Shown one piece after another: positions 1-8,660 of a stretch of DNA of 64,000 nt. Position 1 is the first letter of the stretch. Each line of letters begins with the position of its first letter. The notes under the pieces are model-generated. The model made no database searches. It worked only from the letters and a program-made list of their open reading frames with translations, and was not told the DNA's origin. Origin of the DNA: Sternotherus odoratus (lineage: Eukaryota > Chordata > Testudines > Kinosternidae); contig JAVMKO010000020.1 of NCBI GenBank assembly GCA_032164245.1, positions 12,180,706-12,244,705 of the forward strand, read 5' to 3'. The position numbers and the translations under genes were made by a program.

Positions 1-138
1 GCACTGCTTGCATCCGATGAAGTGGGTATTAGCCCACGAAAGCTTATGCTTCAATACTTTAGTTAGTCTTTAAGGTGCCACAGGACTCTTTGTTACCTCT
101 GCTATTCCAGACTAACACGGCTACCTCTCTGATTCTTT
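1..138 (+). mobile_element. Penelope-like element 3' end, family A (5' truncated)
   Basis: The sequence matches the 3' flank of the intact PLE at 46813-48605. It shares the blocks AGTGGGTATTAGCCCACGAA, GTCTTTAAGGTGCCACAG and GACTAACACGGCTAC and ends in GATTCTT. It runs off the left edge, so the true length is unknown. It has no coding capacity. It contains the 40-nt hammerhead-like fold at 10-49. The family link rests on sequence identity inside this window. Confidence 0.85.
10..49 (+). ncRNA. Hammerhead-like RNA fold in PLE terminus (relic)
   Basis: Two stems enclose a symmetrical internal loop. GCAT (10-13) pairs with ATGC (46-49), and GTGGG (22-26) pairs with CCCAC (33-37). The loop strands are CCGATGAA and GAAAGCTT. 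These resemble the hammerhead blocks CUGANGA and GAAA, but U4 is replaced by C and there is one extra A before stem II. AGC (41-43) could instead pair with GCT (48-50) as a short stem III, which competes with the GCAT/ATGC stem. Hammerhead ribozymes are known in PLE ends. Activity of this copy is doubtful. Confidence 0.55.
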
Positions 139-244
139 AATTGCCCACTTCATTTTAAATAGCCTCCTACAGCATGTGTGAAATCCTCATGCTTAACAAT
201 GTGTCCTATGTTCTATTTAGCTCGGACACTCTAGTTACTTTCTC

Positions 245-352
245 CAGACCTGAGGAAGAGCTCTCAAGTTTGAAAGTTTGACTTTTCCACCAACTGAAGT
301 TGGTCCAATAAGATATTACCTCTCTTTTTCTTTGTCTCCCTCTCTCTCAAAT
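245..352 (+). mobile_element. Penelope-like element 3' end, family B (degraded)
   Basis: The order of blocks is AGACCTGAGGAAGAGCTCT, then GAAAGTTTGAC, CACCAACTGAAGTTGGTCC, AATAAGATATTACCTC and a pyrimidine tail. The same GTTGGTCCAATAA-TTACCTCACCCAC-TTGTCTCTC blocks recur at 2546-2660 and 56970-57020. The first block keeps hammerhead-like boxes (CTGAGGA and GAAA). I recall this as a second reptile PLE terminus family. That name is from memory, but the recurrence is seen here. Confidence 0.6.
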
Positions 353-424
353 GTCTGTTTAGTTTATCCCTGTCCTGTTTGGTGTTCTCTTACTGTGATC
401 GGTCAAAATGAAGACAAATAAGCA

Positions 425-535
425 CATTATGGCATTTCTTGTGCCTTCCTCTAAAGCAGCGGGCACTGGCAAATACTGGAGACAGAATACTGGACTATAT
501 GGGCTGCTAGTCTTATCCACTATGGTAAATCCATG
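425..535 (+). repeat. CR1-type LINE fragment
   Basis: The piece reads TTGTGCCTTCCTCTAAAGCA, GCACTGGC, GGAGACAGAATACTGGACTA. It is the reverse complement of the type of sequence at 52844-53070 (GGCCATACTGGGTCAGCCCA and GCCAGTGCCAGATGCTTCAG) and resembles 39072-39135. It is short and worn, with no coding content. Confidence 0.55.
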
Positions 536-539
536 TAGG

Positions 540-2513
540 AAGGCAAAAAGAGATAAGAATGGAGAGCAACTTTGAGAGGTGCATGATTCATGGAAATGAA
601 ATATTCAATGGGCACGGTGACAAAAATGCCCAGAGACTATTTTCCACAGTCTCACTGCATAGTGCCAGCTTCCTAAATATCACTAGTTATTTCACTAAAG
701 TTATCCCTGGAGAGATTGTAATGAGAGCGAATGGGGAGTATATTTTGGAACCAATTAGCCTTAAAAGTCTATACATTTTTTGAGCACAGACTCCAGGCAG
801 CTGAGTACAACGTTACCTAATGGGCTGGGTCTCTCATATTGCCAACACTTGATCTTCAGAGACAGCAGCTAAACATGAATCCCAGGCATCTCAAATTAGA
901 TTTTAAAAGCATGAGATTCAAAGGATAAGAAAGGGGAGGAGGGGGAAAGGGTTCTCAGCTTGTGGTTAAGTGTATTGGAAAGCTGCATAATGGTAGAATA
1001 AGAGAGATTGAAAGAAAAATGAACGTAGCTTTTAGAAAATAGTTGCATGAATCTTTTTTTTTAATCCTTTAAAGTAACCGTAAGGTGCTCTGATTCAACT
1101 TTCCTCCCTGGCCTGCGAAATCCCCTCTTCTGCTGATCAGATAGTGCTGTCCTGAATTGAGGCTTAGGTCTGTACTCCGCTTTAAGCAATGGGACTAGCA
1201 CATGCTTAATGGTTTCCTGAACTGGGGCCCAACTTCTGAAGTTTTAGAACACTGAAGGCTGCATTGTAACTGTCCCCTAGCATGGGTACCCTCTGTGTGA
1301 ACCCACACCCACACATGCATGCAAGAGACCTTCACCCTTTTCTTGTGCATATGTAACACTCTGGGAAAGTGTGTTGTATCATCCCTCTGGGCTGATCCAC
1401 ATAGAGGACAACAACTTGTCACTGCTGCCTGCTTAGAAATGGACTGAAAACCCGTGGAAAATAATGGGAAGACTCATGCTGACATCAAGGGGCATGGGCG
1501 TAGAGACTAATGCAAGTCATAGCAGTCGGGATCAAACTGCAGATGCATTGACACTACAAAGGTGATGCTCTAGACCCTTCCTCTGTCTGCTAGGGAGATT
1601 AGGGAAATACTGTACCCCCTCAAGGCATGATTTAGCCCAGAGTGTCCCCTGGAGGTGCAAACACATCATTTCCCTGTTTCTGCTTGGCCTTAGTATCTGA
1701 ACTCGATGTTCACTTCCAAGTATGATTTATACCACCTGAGGATCGGGCTTCAAATCCGCTCTGAGATTAAAGATCTATTAAACAAACCCCCAAACAGGCC
1801 TGCCTTTTAACAGTTCTTGCTGTACGAGTGTATCTTGAACATTCACTGCTAATATATTCTGCAGTTACAGGCACCTGGCTGCCACCTCCCTATTTAGCAA
1901 AAATGGCACAGTGAGACACGGGGAGTGAGAGAACAGAGGGAGGTTCCGTGATGTATCAGTACAGCTATGCATCAGTCACAGCATGCTCTGTCCTTAGAGA
2001 GACCCAGGCTACTCCAGGGCTTGAGAGATGTGTAGCTTTATTAAATACAAGCGGCCCTAATTTGGGCCCTTGCTTTTGACAGATAAAGTGCCAATTTCAC
2101 TGAGTGCTCTGCTAGCTGGAGCCCTGGGAAAGTGGCCTCCTGCTGACCAGCCTGCCTGCTGTGTTGTCCTTTTCAGTAGGTGATATGGTATAATTCTGAC
2201 ACTCTGTTAGGCTTGCATCAGTTCTAATTCCCAGGCCCATAGTCCGGAATATATTTAAAAAACACCCACCTTTTGGTGTTTACTTTAGGAGCTTTAATAG
2301 CTAAACTGTTTTGGGAAAAGGATAGACCGTACTCTCAGTCCCCACCTACTCACCTTACTCGATGTACAGGCATGCACAATGAAAGCTTATAGAGGGGAAA
2401 GCCCTCAGAATGATAGAGTAATAGTGCAAACTACTGCACCATACAGCATAGATATTCCAGAGCTCTGGCCCCTTGCTATAGAATACTGTAGTAGATCTAT
2501 TTATCTAGCTTGT
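540..2513. other. Gene-free stretch, no recognised element
   Basis: Only short frames (below 80 codons) without recognisable domains occur. A poly-T run lies near 1051. No tandem array or clear repeat was recognised. The sequence looks like ordinary intergenic or intronic DNA. Confidence 0.6.
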
Positions 2514-2660
2514 GTGCAGTGGTACAGCTGTTTCGGTTCCAAGATATTAGAGAGACAAGGTGGATGAGGTAATATCTTTTACTAGACCAACTTCTCTCTC
2601 CAACACAAGTTGGTCCAAAAAAAGATATAACCTCACCCACCTTGTCTGTCCATCTCTAAT
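2514..2660. mobile_element. Head-to-head inverted pair of PLE family B termini
   Basis: A left arm (2546-2593) and a right arm (2607-2660) are inverted copies separated by 13 bases. The left arm reads AGAGAGACAAGGTGGATGAG, and the right arm carries its complement ACCTCACCCACCTTGTCTGT. Both arms include the ACCAACTT/AAGTTGGT end. The left arm continues outward through GCAGTGGTACAGCTGTTTCG, the worn 3' terminus. PLE insertions are known to carry inverted or tandem partial copies. The inversion is read directly from the sequence. Confidence 0.7.
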
Positions 2661-2974
2661 GCATACTTTACCATAATTTGTTCTTAGATAAAGGAAATTC
2701 TGCTCTGCTTCTCACTGATGCAACACCATCGAACTCCATGCCAGTGGGCTGTGATAACGGAGGCTAGTATTTGGTCTTGACATATAAAGAGTCAAACCCG
2801 TTTTGCTTGCACGCAGAAATGTAACCAAATCCTGGTTTCCTCACCTCTCATTTGGCTCATTTCTCCTTGGGACTGTAAGGGTGGAATATCTCCAAATTCT
2901 TCCAGAGACAATCCAATGCTGAGACAGCATGATGATGATTGCTGTGTAACAGTTTAGATGGACAAATCTTTACT
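2661..2974. other. Gene-free stretch between two palindromic PLE copies
   Basis: No frame, RNA or repeat was recognised. It separates the inverted family B pair from the inverted family A pair. Confidence 0.5.
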
Positions 2975-3027
2975 AGAGGTAACAAAGAGTTCTGTGGCAC
3001 CTTAAAGACTAACTATAAAGTTTTGAA

Positions 3028-3067
3028 GCATAAGCTTTCGTGGGCTAATACCCACTTCGTCAAATGC
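3028..3067 (-). ncRNA. Hammerhead-like fold, left arm
   Basis: On the minus strand, GCAT/ATGC and GTGGG/CCCAC stems enclose the loop strands TTGACGAA and GAAAGCTT. The first loop strand has TTG where the sister copies have CCG, so this copy keeps a U at the position equivalent to hammerhead U4. Confidence 0.5.
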
Positions 3068-3076
3068 AAGCGGCTT

Positions 3077-3116
3077 GCATCCGACGAAGTGGGTATTAGC
3101 CCACGAGAGCTTATGC
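3077..3116 (+). ncRNA. Hammerhead-like fold, right arm
   Basis: The stems are the same as in the sister copies. The loop strands are CCGACGAA and GAGAGCTT. The conserved GAAA is changed to GAGA, which should abolish activity in a true hammerhead. Confidence 0.5.
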
Positions 3117-3334
3117 TTCAAAACTTTATAGTTTATAGTTAGTCTTTAAGGTGCCACAGAACTCTTTGTTACCTCTGATATTACAGACTAACACGGCTAC
3201 CTCTCTGATTCTTGAAATATTTACTAGGTCACCTTAATTTTGCTTCAGAGTTCAGAAGAAACTAACCTGGCATTTTGCCATCTCATTTCTATGGCCAGTT
3301 ATGACTGAATTTTATTATGGTTGTACTGACTTGA

Positions 3335-3445
3335 GGCCCCATTTGAGGTTGAGGCCCAATTGTTCTAGGTGCTGTACAAACACATAGTAAGAAGGAATCC
3401 CTTCTCCAAAGAGCTTTCAATCTAAGTAGACAAGACCAAAAAAGG
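3335..3445 (+). repeat. Old dispersed SINE/LINE piece (L2/MIR-like)
   Basis: The blocks TTCTAGGTGCTGTACAAACA, AAAGAGCTTTCAATCTAAGT and AGACAAGACC recur in related form at 35430-35590 and 27985-28170. There the sequence runs on into the L2/MIR-like stretch with TTTTACAG and GAGGCACAGAGAG. Family assignment is tentative. Confidence 0.5.
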
Positions 3446-3944
3446 ATGGGGGAAGGGTGGGAAGAGGGAGGCCAAGTTTTACTTCACTGCTAAGAGTTGG
3501 AAATTCTGCATTTGGAAGCTAAAACGCATAATTACTTAGCGATTAACAGACACTTTTCCCAAATGAATCACATGCTCTTGCTTTTTGATCTCGAGTGTGG
3601 ATGTCTGGTTTGCTGGGTATGCATGAAATGAGCAAGCAGAACGTGTCCCTTGCTGGAGATATTTCAAATACCAACATTCTCTTCCATTTAAAATAAAAAA
3701 AACCCCTCACCTTGAACTTCTTTTATCAGAAGAGATCGCTATTTCCTTGATATTGCTACTTGCGAGCTAGCTGCAGTGTAGAGCAAATATGACCTACAGA
3801 CATGTTCAGCACTTAATATTTGTTTGGCCAAGATAGTACGTTTTAAATAGAACTAGTAAAAAAAAAAAAAAAGGAATTTCCATCCCATGGGCAATTCTAA
3901 CGTTTTGAAATTTGTTTTTATCACAAATCAGGAGCAAAAGTCAA
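3446..3944. other. Gene-free stretch
   Basis: It holds a poly-A run at about 3859-3872 and no recognised gene or repeat. Confidence 0.5.
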
Positions 3945-3980
3945 ATATATATATATATATTTATATATTTATATATATAA
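3945..3980. repeat. (TA)n microsatellite
   Basis: Alternating TA with a few T interruptions. It lies about 70 bp left of the large palindrome. Confidence 0.9.
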
Positions 3981-4050
3981 TGGTATAGTGTATGTTTGTA
4001 TATTATATTTAACATTTAATGTTTCATGTTATTTTATAATATTTCTTCAT

Positions 4051-4188
4051 TATCAACATATTTTTAAAAATATATATTTTATAATCAACAGCTTTGGAAT
4101 TTCTCTTCTGCAATATATATATATATTGCAGAAGAGAAATTCCAAAGCTGTTGATTATAAAATATATATTTTTAAAAATATGTTGATA
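4051..4188. repeat. Perfect 138-bp palindrome (69-bp arms)
   Basis: Bases 4051-4119 are the exact reverse complement of 4120-4188, with no loop. The axis lies in a TA run between 4119 and 4120. The outer ends are TATCAACA and TGTTGATA. Arms include CAGCTTTGGAATTTCTCTTC. Pairing stops at the next base on each side (T opposite T). Candidates are a small foldback element (perhaps Tc1/mariner-like, since the ends abut TA), a replication-generated inverted duplication, or a library/assembly foldback artefact. Two overlapping short frames arise from the symmetry and are not genes. Confidence 0.95.
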
Positions 4189-4446
4189 TATATAATATAT
4201 GAAATGGGCACATTCCATGAAACATTTTGATGTTCACAAAACAGCAGTTTCACACAGAAAACTATATCATTGCAAATTTTTCAACCAGGTCTAATGTCAG
4301 ACAATGTGCATAAAGAAACCCGTCAAGCCCCACAATGTCCTTTGAATGTACCAAAATCTATCCAATCACACTATAGGTGTTTTGCCCCAAAACATTCACT
4401 TACAAAGGCAGAATAAATATTACTATCTATCCACTGACAGGGGTCA
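4189..4446. other. Gene-free stretch
   Basis: TA-rich at the left edge, then ordinary sequence with no recognised feature. Confidence 0.4.
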
Positions 4447-4745
4447 GCCAGTGTAGTTTAGTGGGCAGAGCACTAGGCTGGCAATCAGAATGTAAGTCGC
4501 ATTGCTCATTGTGCTACTGGAAGGTGCTCAAATGCACTGGCGAGGTGGGTGCTACAAGAACCACTATAGACTAGAACAGACACCTGGATTCTGCTCCAGC
4601 TTTGCTGTGTGGCTTTGGGCAAGTCCTATTTCTCCATTTTCCTCTCTCACCTGTGTCATTCTGGTCTATTTAGACTGTAAGGTCACTGAGTCAGGGACTG
4701 TCCCTCATACTGTGTGGTAACTAGTACAATGGGACCCTGTTCTCT
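4447..4745 (+). repeat. MIR-like SINE
   Basis: The order fits a tRNA-headed SINE with a MIR-type body: TAGTTTAGTGGGCAGAGCAC at the front, ACACCTGGATTCTGCTCCAG, then TGTGTGGCTTTGGGCAAGTC, a CTGTGTCATT block and TAGACTGTAAGG. The classic MIR landmarks (GTGTGACCTTGGGCAAGT and CTGTAAAATGGG) are recognisable but worn. The front looks like a tRNA A-box region. Old insertion. Confidence 0.65.
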
Positions 4746-5584
4746 TTTGGAGTGTAATCCTTGCCATCCTGCAAACAAACAGCCTCCTTTGCTGCAATAT
4801 TGGCCCACCTTACAGCATGTAATACATTTATCCTTACAACACCCTCGCCAGGAAGGGAAGTACCCTTGTGTTTCAGACAGGAAGCTTAGCACAGAGGGAT
4901 GTTGTAGCATAAATGTTAGCTATAAAGCTAAAAGAAAAGTCATCCCTTAGGACAAATCTTGGCTCTGTAAACCAAGTTTGAGTTTGGGGTTGATTCTGTT
5001 TTCATGAAGGCCTTGTCTGTTCTCTGTCTCCCATAAATGAATGCCAGCCCTCTAAATTCCTCTGTGCTGTGCTCTGCTCAAGGATATACCATATTTGTCA
5101 TGGGGGCTGCAAAGATCTGAAAAGCTGCGGGTAGCAAGGGATATGGAGAAATTCTAGCCTCCTTTTGCTAGGCTTAAATAAATACCCTGAGATTCAGCTG
5201 ATGATGCCAGGATGACACAAACACCCCTGTTAAAGGTCAAGGAGCAGAGAGCAAAGCAAATTTAATCCCGAGCTCTGGTTGTTCTTTCTATCATGTCTGC
5301 CTGCTGAAATCTGATTTGGCAGGTTGGCTGTATAATGTGTACCTTCTGCCTTTGAAGAGAGGGAGAGAGAAATAGGGGAGGGGAGGAGGAGAGAGAGAGA
5401 AGTCCCCTTTTTTTAAACACACACACAAAATTGGGTCTTTCTAGCAGTTCGCTCACCACCCAGGAGAGGGATTTGGCTATTGTTATTCTATGTAGTCTGC
5501 CCTTCCTGTATGCCAACCAAGGAAGCCAAAAGAGAAGGAAATAAAAGATGAAATACAATGATGACAATAAAAATACCTGCCACT
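4746..5584. other. Gene-free stretch with purine-rich tract
   Basis: A GA-rich tract lies at about 5356-5401. No gene or dispersed repeat was recognised. Confidence 0.5.
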
Positions 5585-5705
5585 TCTGTATTGACTGTCA
5601 TTCTAGGATTGCAAAGCACTTTACAAATAGTATTAACTGTATCATCATAGTAATGCCAGGTGTAGTAGACTATCCCCACATTGCAAGGAGGTAAGCTGAG
5701 CCACA
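5585..5705 (+). repeat. L2/MIR-like dispersed piece
   Basis: GGATTGCAAAGCACTTTACA followed by TATCCCCACATTGCAAGGAG resembles the L2 3' region also seen at 62226-62440 (CACTTTTCAAAAGAGG, then TATTATCCCCATTATACAG). Divergent. Confidence 0.45.
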
Positions 5706-6397
5706 CAAAGGTATGCAGCTATGAAAATCAGGCATAACATAACTAAGTCCTTAACTACACACACAAGAACCACCTGTTTTGGTTCAGAAACTGAGTTAGT
5801 TAAATGTCCCTTATATGGACAATTGGTTTTAAAAAGCGACTTTATGTCGAGGGAACTTAAGTTGATTCCTTACCAGTACCTTACTATGGCTCTTGAGTCT
5901 TAGAACCCTAATGCTCTAAGAGCCTGGTTCTGTATCTACTGAAATCAATGACAAATCTCCCACTAACGTCCACGTCCTAAATAAACTCTAGTCAAAGCAG
6001 CTGGCTAAATATTTCAGGCAGCTGGGTGGTTTTTTTGCATCCATAGCCTTTCATGGAAATGTTTCACTTCCAAGAAGAGATCTCAGAAGCCTGAAAATCT
6101 TTACAAATTCCACCTCATTTTCAATGGCTCTCTGGGCACTGTTTAGGGTTAAAACAATAGGAATTGTAATAAAAATATCAATAAGAAATGAATTAGCACC
6201 CTGCGACGTTTTCTCTCTGATGCCCCAGCATCACATCCCCACGATCTCTCTGGTTCTGGTTATGAGGCAGTGAAGCATGTTGTGTTTATATCTGGTACAA
6301 TAAGCTCCCTCTGCTTTCCTGAGAGTTGGAATCTTCAGGGGGTCCTTTCGCTTAATAAACCAGATGAGTTCTTAGCCTCAGGATGCAAACAAAAAAA
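5706..6397. other. Gene-free stretch
   Basis: No recognised element. Short frames only. Confidence 0.5.
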
Positions 6398-6600
6398 ATC
6401 CCCCTCTCTAACTTTTCCCTCTCTGCCTCTTCCTTTCCCTCTTCTTGCTTTTTCTCCCTCTTCCTTGTATTTCTACTTTCTCTTCCCTATCTCTCTAGTC
6501 TTCTCTCAGTCCTTTGTTTCCCCCTCTCCTTTTGATTTCTTTCTCTTCCCCCTCTCTCTTCCTCTTTTTCATTATTCTTCCTTTCTTCTCTCAGGTCCTG
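6398..6600. repeat. Polypyrimidine tract, about 200 bp
   Basis: Almost purely C and T with rare interruptions, ending CTTTCTTCTCTCAGG. The end resembles a splice acceptor, but no downstream exon is supported. A simple pyrimidine-rich repeat is the better reading. Confidence 0.85.
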
Positions 6601-7294
6601 ATTTCACCCACCCACCGTCCCCTCCAACCACTGCTGTTCCATCCTGCACAGAGCCCAAATGAAGTCAATGGGACTATTGGTGGATGACTCCCCTTTCCAT
6701 GGAATAACTTGCACAATATGCAGCCTCACCAGCTTTCCCACCCACTCTCTGTATCTCATTCTCCTTTCTTTCTGCTTTTCTCTTGAAGCAGAGGAAGTTT
6801 TCCCCCTCCCGACTTCTCTCCTTCCCTTCCCTTTGGTTAAAACTTTAGACAAAATAAATAAAATAAGTACATTTGGGGAAAAGAAAAATGATAAAGCGCC
6901 TCTTGGTGGCAATTGAGCCAAAACAGGCCCATCTGTCCCTGAGATGCATGTGACTGGGTCTTCAGCATATTCATTAATCATGGAGGCCAAACAGTTTGGA
7001 AAACATTTTTTTTCCCTTTAAAAAGCGGCCTGCCAGCTAACTTTAGGAAAATAATGTTTTGCCTTTCTCTAATCTCCTTCTAGTGAAGACTCTGAACTCT
7101 ACCTGCCTGCATCTTGTGTAGACATTTACATTGCAAAGAGAGGGCAAAATTCAGGTAAATCTGATCTGGTTTTACTTCACACTCGCTTTCCGCTGGTGAA
7201 AATAACCACATAAGAGGCCCGATTCTGCACTGGTGTAAAATTGTCTAGATGCATTTACTTCAGTGATGCTATGCTGCTTTAGAACTGTCTTCTA
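6601..7294. other. Gene-free stretch
   Basis: Mixed sequence with a fragment reading ATGAAGTCAATGGGACTATT at 6659, related to the dispersed TTGACTTCAATGG repeat. Nothing else was recognised. Confidence 0.5.
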
Positions 7295-7540
7295 AGGGCT
7301 GGTCTTCACTACGGGGGGGGGGGAGGGAGGAGGGGATCGACTGTAGATATGCAACTTCAGCTAGATGAATCACGTAGCTGAAGTTTGCGTATCTTCAGCC
7401 AACTTACCTGCCGTCCTCACGGCGGCGGCAGTCGGCGGCTCGCTCCCCCGTCGGCTCCAGCTTGCGCCTCCTGGCGATCTGGGGTTCCGGAGTCGACGGG
7501 GGCACCGCGGGCGATCGATCACTACCCGCCGATCTGGTGG
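7295..7540. mobile_element. GC-rich foldback MITE (right end lost)
   Basis: It starts after TAA with GGGCTGGTCTTCACTACGGG, the GTCTACACT-type terminus shared with other MITEs here. It continues with ATCACGTAGCTGAAGTTTGC, CTGCCGTCCTCACGGCGGCG and GCGATCGATCACTACCCGCC. It is far richer in GC and CpG than its surroundings. I recall complete reptile copies ending GTGTAGACATACCC, which is missing here. Short frames across it are not genes. Confidence 0.7.
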
Positions 7541-7650
7541 GTGGTTATTTACACCAGTGAAAAGGGGGTGCAAATTGCTGCCAAACTGACTTCAGTGGAG
7601 CTACGCTGATTTGCACAGCTGAGGATCTGGGTCCTACTGCAGGGCCACAG
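7541..7650. repeat. Dispersed GTAAATCAGC-type repeat piece
   Basis: TTTACACCAGTGAAAAGG, GACTTCAGTGGAGCTACGCT, GATTTGCACAGCTGAGGATC. Related pieces occur at about 7215, 13025, 21540 and 34465. A short inverted-repeat character is seen in ACTTCAGTGGAGCTACGCTG versus similar sense-strand pieces elsewhere. Family unnamed. Confidence 0.45.
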
Positions 7651-8476
7651 AGAATCAGATTCATTGTGTATTGAATTCAGGCTGTGTGATCTAGCAAAGA
7701 AATGTGATGCCAGTTCTTAGCACACACTTGAAACCTTCAGGGTCTACAAGAACTGCAGTTAATGAGGTCACTAATTCACGGGGCAACATGAGCAGGCAGA
7801 GCAATACAATTGTCGGCTGTTGTAGGGGACAGGAGTTAGTGAGAGCCTCTGTGTCTGTTGCTGAGTAGCTTTGATCTACACTCAGTGATTCAGTTTATGT
7901 AGAGTCTGTCCCAGACAAGCTTTATTGCGGAATGCGTCATGGTGATGCTGTGCAAACAATGTAATTACGGAGTTAAATACTACACAGGGGTGATTTAACA
8001 GAAGCGGAAAGGGACAAATGATGAACCACATTCACTACTGCCCTACCACTGGCTGCTTCACCCTTTCGACGACGGAAAGCACCTGTAAATTATGCCTAAT
8101 GGTTAGGGTAGGTTTACCACTGTTCTGAACTCTGGGTGAGACAAAGCAACCTGGGCAAATTGGTGTGTCTGGACCCATGTTTATAGAGGAGATAATGATA
8201 TGAACAGGCACAGGGGGGCTGTTCCAGATAGCAGGACCCTCGCAGGAGGAGGTGTCTCTGGCACCAGTGGTAGTGAGGCTGTGTAGGGGGACTGATATTG
8301 CTGGTCATGTGGAAGGAACCAGTATGAGAGTGGAGGTGGCTCATCGCCCTGCAGAATGTGGAAACATTATAATAAATTTAGGCCCTGAGCTTGACTGATT
8401 GTAGGGAACTTGGACAAGGATTTGGCATCCAAAAAGGCCACTGTTTCTTCTTCCTGCAGAAGGAAAGGAGTAAGTG
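7651..8476. other. Gene-free stretch
   Basis: No recognised element. Confidence 0.5.
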
Positions 8477-8660
8477 TAACCCACATACCTTCTGGGTGTG
8501 GTGTTCTGTCCCATCTAGTGCCACCGAGACCACTTACAGAGAGTTAAATGAATCTGCTCTACAGCCTTAGCTAAGGGCCAATTGGCTTTTCACTCATGAA
8601 GTAGAGGCTCATGCACTGAGCTCCAGAGGCCCCAGGTTTGATCCCAAACCCGGGGTTTGT
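8477..8660 (+). repeat. SINE with tRNA-like B box
   Basis: It begins TAACCCACATACCTTCTGGG, GTGTGGTGTTCTGTCCCATC, passes TCTGCTCTACAGCCTTAGCT, and ends CTCATGCACTGAGCTCCAGA, AGGTTTGATCCC. The last block resembles a tRNA B box (GGTTCGANNCC). A second partial copy lies at 43650-43765. The tRNA origin is inference. The two-copy recurrence is seen directly. Confidence 0.6.

Larger units (their letters stand above)
2975..3214. mobile_element. Head-to-head inverted pair of PLE family A termini
   Basis: The left arm (2975-3071) is the reverse complement of most of the right arm (3073-3177). The centre is ATGCAAGC, G, GCTTGCAT at 3064-3080. Beyond the paired part the right arm continues through GACTAACACGGCTAC to GATTCTTG at 3214, the family 3' terminus. 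The arms differ by a few substitutions and a 7-bp local duplication (TATAGTT) at about 3129-3142. Each arm holds a copy of the hammerhead-like fold. There is no coding content. Confidence 0.85.

Noticed and set aside
3988..4230. Paired open frames on both strands with identical C-terminal residues
   Set aside because: They mirror each other only because the DNA is a perfect palindrome. The residues are simple AT-rich translation.
6270..6662. 130-codon frame rich in S, F, P and L
   Set aside because: Driven by the polypyrimidine tract.
7365..7609. Arginine/proline-rich frames in GC-rich DNA
   Set aside because: They lie inside the GC-rich MITE, and the composition explains them.
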